Source of the DNA: Sporichthya polymorpha DSM 43042
GTDB lineage: Bacteria > Actinomycetota > Actinomycetes > Sporichthyales > Sporichthyaceae
NCBI RefSeq assembly: GCF_000384115.1
Contig: NZ_KB913029.1
Location: 3,757,057 to 3,821,056 of the forward strand
Direction of reading: 5' to 3'
Length of the DNA stretch: 64,000 bases
Part shown: piece after piece, positions 18,779 to 28,453 of the stretch
Numbering within the stretch: the stretch's first letter is position 1
How the letters are laid out: every line of letters starts with the position of its first letter
Program-made: the position numbers and the translations under genes
The notes under the pieces: model-generated
Seen by the model: the letters and a program-made list of their open reading frames with translations, nothing else
The model's database searches: none
Told to the model about the DNA's origin: nothing

Positions 18779-18836
18779 GTAACACGCGCGCAACATTGGT
18801 GATGATCCGGAAACGCTTGCGTCACGCGGTCGAAAC
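18779..18836 (+). promoter_or_regulatory. GlnR operator upstream of amt2
   Basis: The half-sites GTAAC (18779-18783) and GCAAC (18790-18794) are 6 bases apart, and GAAAC (18810-18814), GTCAC (18821-18825) and GAAAC (18832-18836) are each 6 bases apart. This matches the actinomycete GlnR consensus GTnAC-n6-GAAAC closely. The block ends 71 bases before the amt2 ATG, so nitrogen limitation should induce the second module. Confidence 0.8.
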
Positions 18837-18907
18837 CGCGTCCCGGAACCGTCGCGCCGACCGTGTCCCCACGGTCGGCGCAGGACCGCGGACGCGAAGG
18901 GTCGACG

Positions 18908-20242
18908 ATGACGGAGATCAACGGGGCGGACACCGCCTGGCTGCTCGCCAGCACCGCAATGGTGGTGGTGATGACGTTCGGTCTGGCCACCTTCTACGGC
19001 GGCATGGTCCGGGCGAAGAACGTCATGAACACGATGATGATGGTCGTCGCGACCATCGCCGTGCTGACCGTGGTCTGGTTCGGCTGGGGCTACAGCCTGA
19101 TCTTCGGCGGCGACAACGGCGGCGTCATCGGGAACTTCTCCTACGTCGGCATGACCGACGCGATGGACGAGGTCTCCGGCACCGTCCCGACGCTGCTGTT
19201 CGCGACCTTCCAGCTCACGTTCGCGCTCATCACCTGCGGCCTGGTGTGCGGCTCGATCGTCGACCGGGCGCGGTTCAGTGCGTGGTGCGTGTTCATCGTC
19301 GCCTGGGCGACGTTCGTCTACGCCCCGATGGCGCACTGGATCTTCTTCTTCGGCTCGGACACCGACGAGCCCGGGTGGATGGTCGACTTCGGTGTCCTGG
19401 ACTTCGCCGGCGGCACGGTGGTCGAGATCAACTCGGGTGCGTCCGGTCTGGCGCTGGCGCTCGTCATCGGCGTCCGGATGGGGTGGAAGCGCGACCCGAT
19501 GCGTCCGCACAACCTCACGATGGTCATGCTCGGCGCCGGTCTGCTCTGGTTCGGCTGGTTCGGCTTCAACGCGGGCTCGGCGCTGTCGGCCAACGCGCAG
19601 GCCGCGCTCGTCCTGTGCAACACGATGATCGCCGGAGCGGTCGCCATCTGCGGCTGGATGGTCGTGGAGCGCATCCGCGACAAGAGCTTCACCTCGTTCG
19701 GTGCGGCGTCCGGCGCCGTCTCCGGCCTCGTCGCGATCACGCCCTCCTGTGCGGCGGTCACCCCGATCGGGGCGGCCGCGATCGGGGCGGCCGCGATCGG
19801 GTTCCTGGCCGGCGCGATCTGTGCGCTCGCGATCGCCTGGAAGTACAAGCTGGGCTACGACGACTCGCTCGACGTGGTCGGTGTCCACTTCGTCGGCGGT
19901 GTGGTCGGCATGATCGGCATCGGCCTGTTCGCCAGCGCGCAGGCGACCGGCATCCTCACCGCGGACGACCCGACCGACGGCATCGACGGACTCTTCTACG
20001 GCGGCGGCCTCGACCAGTTGGGCAAGCAGTTGGTCGGTGTTGGCGCGGCGACGCTGTACGCGTTCGCGGTCACCTTCATCATTGGCTGGGTGATCCACAA
20101 GACGATGGGCTTCCGGGCCGACCCCGAGGCCGAGCTGAGCGGCCTCGACCAGGCGATGCACGCCGAGACCGCCTACGAGCTCGGCGCGACGGTCTCCTCG
20201 ACCGGCCGCATGGCCGGGTCGTCCAGCGCCGACGGCGCCTGA
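18908..20242 (+). CDS. amtB: Ammonium transporter, copy 2
   Basis: The 444-aa product is a second Amt/MEP channel with the same motifs as copy 1: FGLATFYGGMVRAKNV near residues 24-39, DFAGGTVVEINSGASGLALAL near 165-185, GAGLLWFGWFGFNAGSA near 205-221 and DDSLDVVGVHFVGGVVG near 318-334. In the stretch where copy 1 has VHINS, copy 2 has VEINS, a histidine-to-glutamate change. A Gly/Ala repeat (GAAAIGAAAIG near 282) looks like a small in-frame duplication in the DNA. The ATG at 18908 follows GAAGGG. It is followed by glnK copy 2 after 33 bases. Confidence 0.94.
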   Translation: MTEINGADTAWLLASTAMVVVMTFGLATFYGGMVRAKNVMNTMMMVVATIAVLTVVWFGWGYSLIFGGDNGGVIGNFSYVGMTDAMDEVSGTVPTLLFATFQLTFALITCGLVCGSIVDRARFSAWCVFIVAWATFVYAPMAHWIFFFGSDTDEPGWMVDFGVLDFAGGTVVEINSGASGLALALVIGVRMGWKRDPMRPHNLTMVMLGAGLLWFGWFGFNAGSALSANAQAALVLCNTMIAGAVAICGWMVVERIRDKSFTSFGAASGAVSGLVAITPSCAAVTPIGAAAIGAAAIGFLAGAICALAIAWKYKLGYDDSLDVVGVHFVGGVVGMIGIGLFASAQATGILTADDPTDGIDGLFYGGGLDQLGKQLVGVGAATLYAFAVTFIIGWVIHKTMGFRADPEAELSGLDQAMHAETAYELGATVSSTGRMAGSSSADGA

Positions 20243-20614
<372 letters not shown>

Positions 20615-20645
20615 TCCGCATGGCCGACCTGGGTTCCCGCACGCG

Positions 20646-22964
20646 GTGACGTACGCGCAGGAGCGGGCCGCGCTGCTGGCCCGGAACACGCCCTTCGGGC
20701 CGGACCGCCGGACGGCGCTCTCCGACGCCGCCGACGCCTGGCTCGGCGAGCTGCTCCGGGCCGCGTCCGGGGGTGACGAGAGCGGGCTCGCCCTCGTCGC
20801 CGTCGGCGGCTACGGCCGACGCGAGATGGTCGCGGGCAGCGACCTCGACGTCCTCCTCCTGCACGCCCGTAGGCGCGGCCTGGCCGAGGTCGCGGACCAG
20901 GTCTGGTACCCGATCTGGGACGCCGGGGTGAAGCTCGACCACTCCGTGCGCACCGTCGCCGAGGCGCGCGCGGTGGCGGGGGAGGACCTCAAGGCGCTGC
21001 TCGGGCTGCTCGACATGCGCCACGTCGCCGGCGACGTGGGCCTCACCGAGCAGCTTCGGAGCACCGTGCTCGCGGACTGGCGGTCAGCCGCGACCAAGCG
21101 TCTGCCCGAACTGCGCGCCTCCGCCCACGAGCGGGACCAGAGCAACGGGGAACTGGCCTTCCTCCTCGAGCCCGACCTGAAGGAGAGCCGCGGCGGCCTG
21201 CGCGACCTGGTGACGCTGCGTGCGGTTCAGGCCTCCTGGGTGGCCGACGTGCCGCACTCCCGGATCGGCCCGGCCCACGACCGGCTCCTCGACGTCCGCG
21301 ACGCCCTGCACACCGTCACCGGCCGCAGCACCGACCGGCTGGTGCTGCAGGAGCAGGAGAACGTCGCGAGCGCGCTCGGCCTGCTCGACGCGATCGCGCT
21401 GATGCGCTCGCTCGCCGAGGTCGGCCGCACGATCGCCTACGCCTCGGACATCACCTGGCGCCGCGTCGACCAGGTGCTGGAGTCGCGCACCCGGCGCTTC
21501 CGCATCCGCGGCAACGCCGGCAAGCCGGCGCCGCGCACGCCGCTCGCCGACGGCGTCGTGCAGTCCGACGGCGAAGCGGTGCTCGCCCGGGACGCCGACC
21601 CCGCGCGCGACCCGATCCTCGTGCTCCGCGCGGCCGCCGCGGCCGCGCAGGCGGGCATCCCGCTCTCGCCCGGCACCGTCGACCGGTTGGCCGCGACCGC
21701 GAAGCGGCTGCCGGAACCGTGGCCGGACGCGGCCCGCGAGGAACTGGTCCGCCTGCTCGGTGCCGGCCGCCCCGCCGTCGCGGTCTGGGAGGCGCTCGAC
21801 CTCGCCGGCGTCATGACGACCCTGATCCCGGACTGGGCCCGCGTCAGCTGCCGTCCGCAGCGCAACGCGGTGCACCGGTTCACCGTCGACCGGCACCTGG
21901 TCGAGGCCGCCGCCAACGCCGCGGCGTTGACCCGCCGGGTCGCCCGGCCCGACCTGCTGCTGGTGGGCTGCCTGCTCCACGACATCGGCAAGGGCTGGCC
22001 CGGCGACCACAGCGTCGTCGGCGCGACCATCGTGCGCGACCTCGCGCCGCGGCTCGGGTTCCCGGAGCCGGACGTCGACGTCCTCGTTCTGCTCGTGACC
22101 CACCACCTGCTGCTCCCGGACGTCGCGACCCGGCGCGACCTCGACGACCCGAAGACGATCGAGGCCGTCGCGAACGCGGTCGGGACCGTCGAGAACCTCG
22201 ACCTCCTGCACGCGCTCACCGAGGCCGACGCCCTCGCGACCGGTGAGGCCGCCTGGACGCCGTGGCGCGTGAACCTCATCAACACTCTGGTCGAGAAGAC
22301 CCGCGCGACGCTGTCGGGCAAGCCGGTGCCGGTCTCCTCGGGTCTGACCGAGGACCAACGCGCGCTCGCCCGCGCCGGCGTCATCGACGTCCACATCGGG
22401 GGAGCCGACTCCGGTGACTCCGGCACGATCGTCACCGTCGTCTCGCCCGACCGGCTCGGACTGCTCGCGACCGTCGCCGGGGTCTTCGGCGTGCACCGGC
22501 TCGGGGTCCGGTCGGCCGTGACCGAGACGATCGACTCCGCCGCGGTGACCGTCTGGACCGTGCAGCCCGACTTCGGCGCGCCGCCGGACGCTGCCGTCCT
22601 GCGGGGCGACATCGTCCGCGCGCTCGACGGGGCGCTCGACGTGAGTGCACGGCTCGCGCGCCGGGAGCAGGCCCAGGTGCAGAAGCCGGGGATCGCGGTC
22701 CCGCCGCCGAGCGTGCACGTCGTGGCGGACGCCTCCGACACGGCGACCGTGTTGGAGGTCCGGGCCCACGACCGCCCCGGCCTGCTGTACCGCGTCGGCC
22801 GGGCGCTGTCCGCGGCCGAGGTCGACATCCGGTCCGCCAAGGTGAGCACCTGGGGCGCCGAGGCCGTCGACGTCTTCTACGTCGTCGACCCCGCGACCGG
22901 CCGGGCCCTCGACGACGGCCGCGCCGAGGCCGTCCGTAAGTCCGTCCTCGACGCTCTGGACTGA
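20646..22964 (+). CDS. glnD: PII nucleotidyltransferase GlnD
   Basis: GlnD modifies and demodifies PII at Tyr51 in response to glutamine. In Streptomyces and Corynebacterium it transfers AMP rather than UMP. The 772-aa protein has a nucleotidyltransferase domain with GGYGRREMVAGSDLDVLLL near residues 55-73, a PII-uridylyltransferase middle domain, an HD hydrolase domain with LLHDIGKGWPGDHS near 443 and two C-terminal ACT domains (about 595-675 and 695-772) that sense glutamine. The GTG at 20646 is the only in-frame start near the homology. It lies 31 bases after glnK copy 2. Confidence 0.95.
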   Translation: MTYAQERAALLARNTPFGPDRRTALSDAADAWLGELLRAASGGDESGLALVAVGGYGRREMVAGSDLDVLLLHARRRGLAEVADQVWYPIWDAGVKLDHSVRTVAEARAVAGEDLKALLGLLDMRHVAGDVGLTEQLRSTVLADWRSAATKRLPELRASAHERDQSNGELAFLLEPDLKESRGGLRDLVTLRAVQASWVADVPHSRIGPAHDRLLDVRDALHTVTGRSTDRLVLQEQENVASALGLLDAIALMRSLAEVGRTIAYASDITWRRVDQVLESRTRRFRIRGNAGKPAPRTPLADGVVQSDGEAVLARDADPARDPILVLRAAAAAAQAGIPLSPGTVDRLAATAKRLPEPWPDAAREELVRLLGAGRPAVAVWEALDLAGVMTTLIPDWARVSCRPQRNAVHRFTVDRHLVEAAANAAALTRRVARPDLLLVGCLLHDIGKGWPGDHSVVGATIVRDLAPRLGFPEPDVDVLVLLVTHHLLLPDVATRRDLDDPKTIEAVANAVGTVENLDLLHALTEADALATGEAAWTPWRVNLINTLVEKTRATLSGKPVPVSSGLTEDQRALARAGVIDVHIGGADSGDSGTIVTVVSPDRLGLLATVAGVFGVHRLGVRSAVTETIDSAAVTVWTVQPDFGAPPDAAVLRGDIVRALDGALDVSARLARREQAQVQKPGIAVPPPSVHVVADASDTATVLEVRAHDRPGLLYRVGRALSAAEVDIRSAKVSTWGAEAVDVFYVVDPATGRALDDGRAEAVRKSVLDALD

Positions 22965-22965
22965 C

Positions 22966-23050
22966 TCCTGCGGGATGACGTCCCGCAGACCCCCCGTGTC
23001 AGCCCCCAGGTGGGCTGACACGCGTCCACCAGGGACGTCATCCCGCAGGA
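22966..23050 (+). terminator. Nested double inverted repeat between glnD and ffh
   Basis: The outer arms TCCTGCGGGATGACGTCCC (22966-22984) and GGGACGTCATCCCGCAGGA (23032-23050) are exact 19-bp complements. The inner arms GTGTCAGCCC (22996-23005) and GGGCTGACAC (23012-23021) are exact 10-bp complements. The outer left arm can also fold alone with the next bases (CTGCGGGA-TGACG-TCCCGCAG). It starts right after the glnD stop and probably ends that transcript. Confidence 0.65.
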
Positions 23051-23099
23051 CATAGGCTGGGGGGAGCCCCGAGCCAGCTCAGAAGAGGATCCGTTTCTC

Positions 23100-24674
23100 G
23101 TGTTCGACACTCTTTCCGACCGCCTCGCAGCGACGTTCAAGAACCTGCGGGGCAAGGGCCGGCTCTCCGACGCCGACATCGACGCCACCGCGCGCGAGAT
23201 CCGGATCGCCCTGCTCGAGGCGGACGTCGCGCTGCCCGTGGTCAAGGACTTCATCGCCTCGGTCCGGGAGCGGGCCCGCGGGGCGGAGGTCAGCCAGGCG
23301 CTGAACCCGGCGCAGCAGGTCATCAAGATCGTCAACGAGGAACTGGTCGGGATCCTTGGCGGCGAGACCCGCCGGCTCCGGTACGCGAAGACCGCGCCGA
23401 CCGTGATCATGCTCTGCGGTCTGCAGGGTGCCGGTAAGACGACCCTCGCGGGCAAGCTCGCGAAGTGGCTGGCGAAGAACGGCCACCAGCCGATGCTCGT
23501 CGCCGCGGACCTCCAGCGGCCGAACGCGGTCCAGCAGCTGCAGGTGGTCGGCGAGCGCGCGGGCGTCGTCGTCTATGCGCCCGAGCCCGGCAGCGGCGTG
23601 GGCGACCCGGTGAAGGTCGCGAAGGACTCCATCGAGGAGGCCCGCCGCCGGCAGCACGACATCGTCATCGTCGACACCGCCGGCCGCCTCGGCGTCGACG
23701 CCGAGATGATGCAGCAGGCCGCGGACATCCGCGACGCGGTCTCGCCCGACGAGATCCTCTTCGTCGTCGACGCGATGATCGGTCAGGACGCGGTCACCAC
23801 CGCGCAGGCCTTCCTCGACGGCGTCGGGTTCGACGGTGTCGTGCTCACCAAGCTCGACGGTGACGCCCGCGGTGGTGCGGCGCTCTCGGTCGCGAAGGTG
23901 ACCGGCCGTCAGATCATGTTCGCGAGCAACGGCGAGAAGCTCGACGACTTCGACGCCTTCCACCCGGACCGGATGGCGTCCCGCATCCTCGGCATGGGTG
24001 ACGTCCTCACCCTGATCGAGCAGGCCGAGCAGCACTTCGAGGCCGAGCAGACGGCCAAGATGGCCGAGAAGCTGCTCAAGGGCGGCAAGGGCAACGAGTT
24101 CACGCTCGAGGACTTCAAGCAGCAGATGCTGCAGGTCCGGAAGATGGGCTCGCTCGGCAAGATCCTCAAGATGCTCCCCGGCATGGGGGAGATGAAGGAC
24201 CAGATCGACTCGATCGACGACAAGGAACTCGACCGCGTCGTCGCGATCATCAACGGCATGACGCCCGCGGAGCGCGAGGACCCGAAGATCATCAACGGTT
24301 CGCGCCGCGCCCGCATCGCGAAGGGTTCCGGTGTCGAGGTCGGCGAGATCAACCAGCTGGTCGACCGCTTCTTCGAGGCCCGCAAGGTCATGAAGCAGAT
24401 GGCGGGCGGCCTCGGCGGGATGAAGGGCGGCATGCCCGGCATGGGCGGCTTCCCCGGTCTCGGCGGCGGCGGCAAGAAATCGCGCGGCAAGGCGCAGCAG
24501 ACCCGGCCCGGCAAGTCGAAGGGCAAGCAGCGCTCCGGCAACCCCGCCAAGCGGGCGCAGGAGGAGGCCGCCGCCGAGGCCCGGGCGGCCGCCGGCGCGG
24601 ACGCCGCGTTCGACCCGGCCAACTTCGAGCTGCCGGCCGAGCTCAAGGGCCTGCTGCCGCCCGACCAGAAGTGA
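23100..24674 (+). CDS. ffh: Signal recognition particle protein Ffh
   Basis: Ffh binds signal sequences and the SRP RNA and pairs with FtsY. The 524-aa product has an N domain, the GTPase domain with LCGLQGAGKTTLAGKLA near residues 103-119, DLQRPNAVQQL near 138, DTAGRLG near 190 and TKLDGDARGGAA near 248, and the Met-rich M domain (about 325-440) with MKQMAGGLGGMKGGMPGMGG. The C-terminal tail is Lys/Arg/Ala-rich, as in actinobacteria. The GTG at 23100 follows AGAAGAGGA at 8 bases. The SRP RNA gene is not in this window. Confidence 0.96.
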   Translation: MFDTLSDRLAATFKNLRGKGRLSDADIDATAREIRIALLEADVALPVVKDFIASVRERARGAEVSQALNPAQQVIKIVNEELVGILGGETRRLRYAKTAPTVIMLCGLQGAGKTTLAGKLAKWLAKNGHQPMLVAADLQRPNAVQQLQVVGERAGVVVYAPEPGSGVGDPVKVAKDSIEEARRRQHDIVIVDTAGRLGVDAEMMQQAADIRDAVSPDEILFVVDAMIGQDAVTTAQAFLDGVGFDGVVLTKLDGDARGGAALSVAKVTGRQIMFASNGEKLDDFDAFHPDRMASRILGMGDVLTLIEQAEQHFEAEQTAKMAEKLLKGGKGNEFTLEDFKQQMLQVRKMGSLGKILKMLPGMGEMKDQIDSIDDKELDRVVAIINGMTPAEREDPKIINGSRRARIAKGSGVEVGEINQLVDRFFEARKVMKQMAGGLGGMKGGMPGMGGFPGLGGGGKKSRGKAQQTRPGKSKGKQRSGNPAKRAQEEAAAEARAAAGADAAFDPANFELPAELKGLLPPDQK

Positions 24675-24683
24675 CCCGCGGCC

Positions 24684-25772
24684 GTGAGTGAAGCCCCGAC
24701 AGAAGCGCTGCACGTCCGGGGCGTGCGCCTGCCGGACGAGACCTCCGTCGACCTCTGGATCACCGGCGGCGTCGTCACCTACGAACCGGTGCCGGACGCG
24801 GTCACGATCGGGACGGGTTGGATCACGCCCGGCCTGGTCGACATGCACTGCCACATCGGGCTGGCCGCGAGCGGCGAGACCGACCGCGAGGCCACCGAGG
24901 CCCAGGCGGTCCGGGACCGCGACTCCGGCGTGCTGCTCGCACGTGACTGCGGCACGCCCGCCGACACCCGCTGGATCGACGACCGCGAGGACCTTCCGCG
25001 CATCGTCCGCGCCGGCCGCCACGTCGCCCGGCCGAAGCGGTACATGCGGGACGTCAGCGTCGACGTCGAGCCGCCGGAGCTTCCCGCCGCCGTCGCCGAG
25101 CAGGCGAAGCGCGGCGACGGCTGGGTGAAGATCGTGGGGGACTGGATCGACCGCGACGCCGGCGACCTCACCCCGCTCTGGCCCGTGGCCGCGCTGACCG
25201 ACGCCGTCGCCGCCGCCCACGCCGCGGGGGCCCGCGCGACGACCCACGTCTTCGGCCGGGCGGCGCTCGCCGAGGCGCTGGAGGCCGGGTTCGACTGCAT
25301 CGAGCACGGCACCGGCCTCGACGACGAGCTCACCGCGCGCATGGCCGCGGCGGGGACGGCCCTGGTCCCGACGCTGCTCAACGTCGTCGAGAACTTCCCC
25401 GGCATCGCCGACTCCGGCGCGGCCAAGTTCCCGGCCTACGCCGACCACATGCGTCGGCTGTGGGAGACCGCCCCGGCCCGCATCGCCGCCGCCTACGAGG
25501 CGGGGGTGCCGATCTTCGTCGGGACCGACGCCGGCGGGGTGATCGCCCACGGCCGGATCGTCGACGAGATCGCCACGTTGACCCGGGCGGGCCTGCCGCT
25601 GGACTACGTGCTCGGCGGGGCGTCCTGGCGGGCCCGGGAGTTCCTCGGCCGCCCCGGACTGGCCGAGGGCGACCCGGCCGACCTGGTGATCTTCGACGCG
25701 GACCCGCGCGCCGACCTCGCGACGCTCGCCGCCCCCGCCCGGATCGTCCTGCGGGGCCGCGTGATCGCCTGA
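24684..25772 (+). CDS. Metal-dependent amidohydrolase family protein
   Basis: The 362-aa TIM-barrel enzyme has the amidohydrolase metal motif DMHCHIGL near residue 53, a lysine in GWVKIVGD near 151, THVFG near 185 and EHGTGLDDE near 204, and an aspartate in FVGTDAGG near 278. The ALSO-type end with FLGRPGLAEGDPADLVIFDADP is typical of imidazolonepropionase- and prolidase-like hydrolases. The substrate cannot be told from sequence. It starts 9 bases after ffh, between ffh and the rpsP operon, where some Streptomyces also carry an amidohydrolase. No signal peptide is seen. Confidence 0.8.
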   Translation: MSEAPTEALHVRGVRLPDETSVDLWITGGVVTYEPVPDAVTIGTGWITPGLVDMHCHIGLAASGETDREATEAQAVRDRDSGVLLARDCGTPADTRWIDDREDLPRIVRAGRHVARPKRYMRDVSVDVEPPELPAAVAEQAKRGDGWVKIVGDWIDRDAGDLTPLWPVAALTDAVAAAHAAGARATTHVFGRAALAEALEAGFDCIEHGTGLDDELTARMAAAGTALVPTLLNVVENFPGIADSGAAKFPAYADHMRRLWETAPARIAAAYEAGVPIFVGTDAGGVIAHGRIVDEIATLTRAGLPLDYVLGGASWRAREFLGRPGLAEGDPADLVIFDADPRADLATLAAPARIVLRGRVIA

Positions 25773-25898
25773 CCCCGTCCCCTTCCCCCGCCCCGTCCCC
25801 GTCCCCGTCCCCGCCGGGGGACCGCCCGATTCGGCCGAACGTGCTCCAGGTGGCATAATCGGCCGCTGCATTCGATGACCTCAGGAGAGACCAGGCTC

Positions 25899-26372
25899 GT
25901 GGCCGTCAAGATCAAGCTCAAGCGGATGGGCAAGATCCGCTCCCCGCACTACCGCGTCGTCGTCGCGGACTCCCGGACCAAGCGGGACGGCCGCGCCATC
26001 GAGGAGATCGGGAAGTACCACCCGACCTACGAGCCCTCGGTCATCGAGATCGACTCCGAGCGTGCGCAGCACTGGCTGAAGGTCGGCGCGCAGCCCACCG
26101 AGGCCGTTCTCGCGCTGTTCAAGATCACCGGCGACTGGCAGAAGTTCAAGGGCCTGCCGGGCGCCGAGGGCACACTGAAGGTCGCCGAGAAGGTCGACAA
26201 GCAGGCGGGCAACGAGTTCGTCGCCACCGGCCTGGACGCCAACGCCGGCGCGAAGGCCCGCGAGGCCAAGGCCGAGTCGGCCCCGGCCGAGGCCCCCGCG
26301 GCCGCGGCTGCTGCTGAGGCGCCCGCGGCCGAGGAGCCCGCCGCCGAGGCACCGGCCACCGAGGAGAGCTGA
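25899..26372 (+). CDS. rpsP: 30S ribosomal protein S16
   Basis: S16 is an early-binding protein of the small subunit. The product begins [24 protein letters not shown], the conserved N-terminus, and [13 protein letters not shown] follows near residue 35. At 157 aa it is longer than the usual 80-100: a C-terminal tail of about 55 residues is rich in Ala, Glu and Pro, a pattern known from actinobacteria. The GTG at 25899 is preferred over an upstream in-frame ATG because homology begins there; AGGAGAG at 25883 serves as binding site. It heads the rpsP-khpA-rimM-trmD-rplS operon. Confidence 0.95.
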   Translation: MAVKIKLKRMGKIRSPHYRVVVADSRTKRDGRAIEEIGKYHPTYEPSVIEIDSERAQHWLKVGAQPTEAVLALFKITGDWQKFKGLPGAEGTLKVAEKVDKQAGNEFVATGLDANAGAKAREAKAESAPAEAPAAAAAAEAPAAEEPAAEAPATEES

Positions 26373-26374
26373 CG

Positions 26375-26611
26375 GTGCTCGAGGACGCCCTCGACCACCT
26401 CGTGCGCGGCATCGTCGAGCACCCCGACGACGTGCGCGTCCGCGAGCGCAACCAGCGCAACGGCAAGGTCCTCGAGGTCCGGGTCCACCCCGACGACCTC
26501 GGCAAGGTGATCGGCCGCTCCGGCCGCACCGCGACCGCCCTGCGCACCGTCATCTCCGCCCTCGGCGGCCGCAACATCCGCGTCGATCTGGTCGATCAGC
26601 GCGGTCGGTAA
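26375..26611 (+). CDS. khpA: KH-domain RNA-binding protein KhpA
   Basis: The 78-aa protein is almost entirely a type II KH domain with the GRSG (GxxG) loop at residues 47-50 followed by RTATALRTVISALGG. KhpA binds RNA, often as a heterodimer with KhpB (Jag). It is encoded two bases after rpsP and directly before rimM, a position conserved across Gram-positive bacteria. The GTG start at 26375 is in the only frame with the motif. Its tight packing suggests coexpression with ribosome-biogenesis genes. Confidence 0.93.
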   Translation: MLEDALDHLVRGIVEHPDDVRVRERNQRNGKVLEVRVHPDDLGKVIGRSGRTATALRTVISALGGRNIRVDLVDQRGR

Positions 26612-26614
26612 GGC

Positions 26615-27136
26615 ATGCAGCTCGTCGTCGGGCGCATCGGGCGCCCGCACGGCGTGCGCGGTGAGCTCACCGTCGAGGTCCGCACCGACTCCCCGGAACG
26701 GCGTTTCGCGCCGGGGAGTTCGCTGTTGACCGACCCGGAGTCCGCGGGCCCGCTGAAGGTCACCGGCGCCCGCTGGCACAGCGGGCGCCTGCTGCTCACG
26801 TTCGCCGGCGTCGGGGACCGCACCGAGGCCGGGAGGCTGCGTAACGTCCGGCTCGTGGTCGAGATCCCGGACGACGAGACGCCCGAGGACCCCGAGGACT
26901 TCTACGACCACCAGCTCGTCGGGCTGGGCGTGGTCGACGACGCCGGGACCGACCTGGGCACGGTCACCGAGGTGCTGCACCTGCCCTCGCAGGAGCTCCT
27001 CGCCGTCCGCACCCCGGACGGCCGTGAGGTGCTGGTGCCGTTCGTTCTCGAGATCGTCCCCGAGGTCGACCTCGCGGCGAAGCGGGTGCGCGTGACCCCG
27101 CCGCCCGGGCTGTTCGCCGACGTGCCGGAGGACTGA
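26615..27136 (+). CDS. rimM: 16S rRNA processing protein RimM
   Basis: RimM assists maturation of the 30S head by binding S19. The 173-aa product starts [20 protein letters not shown], the RimM N-domain motif, and has the PRC-barrel C-domain with [15 protein letters not shown] near residue 94 and a hydrophobic [13 protein letters not shown] near 138. The ATG lies four bases after khpA, and the stop overlaps the trmD start (TGATG). The rimM-trmD pairing is universal. Confidence 0.95.
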   Translation: MQLVVGRIGRPHGVRGELTVEVRTDSPERRFAPGSSLLTDPESAGPLKVTGARWHSGRLLLTFAGVGDRTEAGRLRNVRLVVEIPDDETPEDPEDFYDHQLVGLGVVDDAGTDLGTVTEVLHLPSQELLAVRTPDGREVLVPFVLEIVPEVDLAAKRVRVTPPPGLFADVPED

Positions 27137-27948
27137 TGCGCGTCGACGTGATCGGCATCTTCCCCGAGTACCTGGCTCCCCTGGACCTCTCGATCGTCGG
27201 ACGCGCGCGGACGGCCGGCCTGCTCGACGTCGTCGCCCACGACCTGCGGGACTGGACGCACGACGTGCACCGCACCGTCGACGACACGCCGTACGGCGGT
27301 GGTGCCGGCATGGTGATGAAGCCCGAGCCGTGGGGCGAGGCCCTCGACGCCGTGCTGGCCGGCGGTCCGCCCGACGCCCGCGCCCGGCTCGTGGTGCCGA
27401 CGCCCGGCGGCCGGCCGTTCACGCAGGAGCTCGCGGAGTCCTACGCGGCCCTGCCCTGGCTGGTGTTCGCCTGCGGCCGCTACGAGGGCATCGACGCCCG
27501 GGTGGCGGCGCACGCCGCGGACCGGGTCGAGGTCGACGCCGTCGACGAGGTCTCGCTCGGTGACTACGTCCTCGCGGGCGGTGAGGTCGCTGTCCTGGTG
27601 ATCGTCGAGGCGGTGGCCCGCCTCCTGCCGGGTGTCCTCGGTAACCCGGCCTCGCTGGCGGAGGAGTCCCACACCGGCGGGCTGCTGGAGTACCCCGTGT
27701 TCACCAAGCCGCCGGCGTGGCGGGGCCGGGAGGTCCCGGAGATTCTGCGCTCGGGCGATCACGGGCGCATCGCCCGCTGGCGCCGGGACTCCGCGCTGCG
27801 CCGGACCGCTGCGGTCCGGCCCGACCTGATCCGGGCGCTGGAACCGGTTACCCTCGACCGCGCCGACCTGGCCACGCTCGCGGAGGCGGGCTGGGAACCG
27901 GGGGAGGACGGCCGGTTTCGTCCGTCGACCCCTGGTGTGTCAGACTGA
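27136..27948 (+). CDS. trmD: tRNA (guanine37-N1)-methyltransferase
   Basis: TrmD methylates G37 next to the anticodon and prevents frameshifting. The 270-aa SPOUT enzyme starts [13 protein letters not shown] and shows the knot motifs [17 protein letters not shown] near residue 50-66, [12 protein letters not shown] near 112, [15 protein letters not shown] near 138 and the C-terminal helices with [14 protein letters not shown] near 184. One-base overlap with rimM indicates coupling. The 66-base gap before rplS contains no clear terminator. Confidence 0.96.
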   Translation: MRVDVIGIFPEYLAPLDLSIVGRARTAGLLDVVAHDLRDWTHDVHRTVDDTPYGGGAGMVMKPEPWGEALDAVLAGGPPDARARLVVPTPGGRPFTQELAESYAALPWLVFACGRYEGIDARVAAHAADRVEVDAVDEVSLGDYVLAGGEVAVLVIVEAVARLLPGVLGNPASLAEESHTGGLLEYPVFTKPPAWRGREVPEILRSGDHGRIARWRRDSALRRTAAVRPDLIRALEPVTLDRADLATLAEAGWEPGEDGRFRPSTPGVSD

Positions 27949-28014
27949 CCGCTGGATTTTCACGCCCCGCCGCGGGCGATCTGTACGCCTGCTGGCCGAA
28001 GGAAGCGACCGATC

Positions 28015-28374
28015 ATGCACACGCTCGATGACGTCGATGCCGCCTACCTGCGCTCCGACATCCCCGACTTCCGACCCGGCGACACCCTGAAGGTGTCCGT
28101 CCGCGTCGTCGAGGGCAACCGGTCCCGCATCCAGGTGTTCCAGGGCGTCGTGATCCGCCGCCAGGGCAGCGGCCTGCGGGAGAGCTTCACCGTCCGCAAG
28201 CTCAGCTTCGGCGTGGGCGTCGAGCGCACGTTCCCGGTCAACACCCCGTCGATCGACAAGATCGAGGTCGTCACCCGCGGTGACGTCCGGCGCGCGAAGC
28301 TGTACTACCTCCGCGATCTGCGTGGCAAGGCCGCGAAGATCAAGGAGAAGCGCGACGCCGTTCCCGCCAAGTAG
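28015..28374 (+). CDS. rplS: 50S ribosomal protein L19
   Basis: L19 sits at the 30S-50S interface. The 119-aa product has [20 protein letters not shown] near residues 21-40, [14 protein letters not shown] near 40-53 and [20 protein letters not shown] near 70-89, all typical. GAAGGAAGC gives a strong ribosome binding site 9 bases before the ATG. It closes the rpsP operon; a GC-rich hairpin follows at 28393. Confidence 0.96.
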   Translation: MHTLDDVDAAYLRSDIPDFRPGDTLKVSVRVVEGNRSRIQVFQGVVIRRQGSGLRESFTVRKLSFGVGVERTFPVNTPSIDKIEVVTRGDVRRAKLYYLRDLRGKAAKIKEKRDAVPAK

Positions 28375-28392
28375 CTCGCCGCGCCGGCCTCG

Positions 28393-28418
28393 CCGGCCGA
28401 TCCCGACGGATCGGCCGG
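28393..28418 (+). terminator. Hairpin after rplS
   Basis: CCGGCCGATCC and GGATCGGCCGG are perfect 11-bp arms with a CGAC loop, 19 bases after the rplS stop. There is no T tract, so it could be an attenuating or 3'-stabilising structure rather than a full terminator. Confidence 0.5.
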
Positions 28419-28453
28419 GGTACTCAGGGCGCGCGGTTACCCTCGACCGGACG

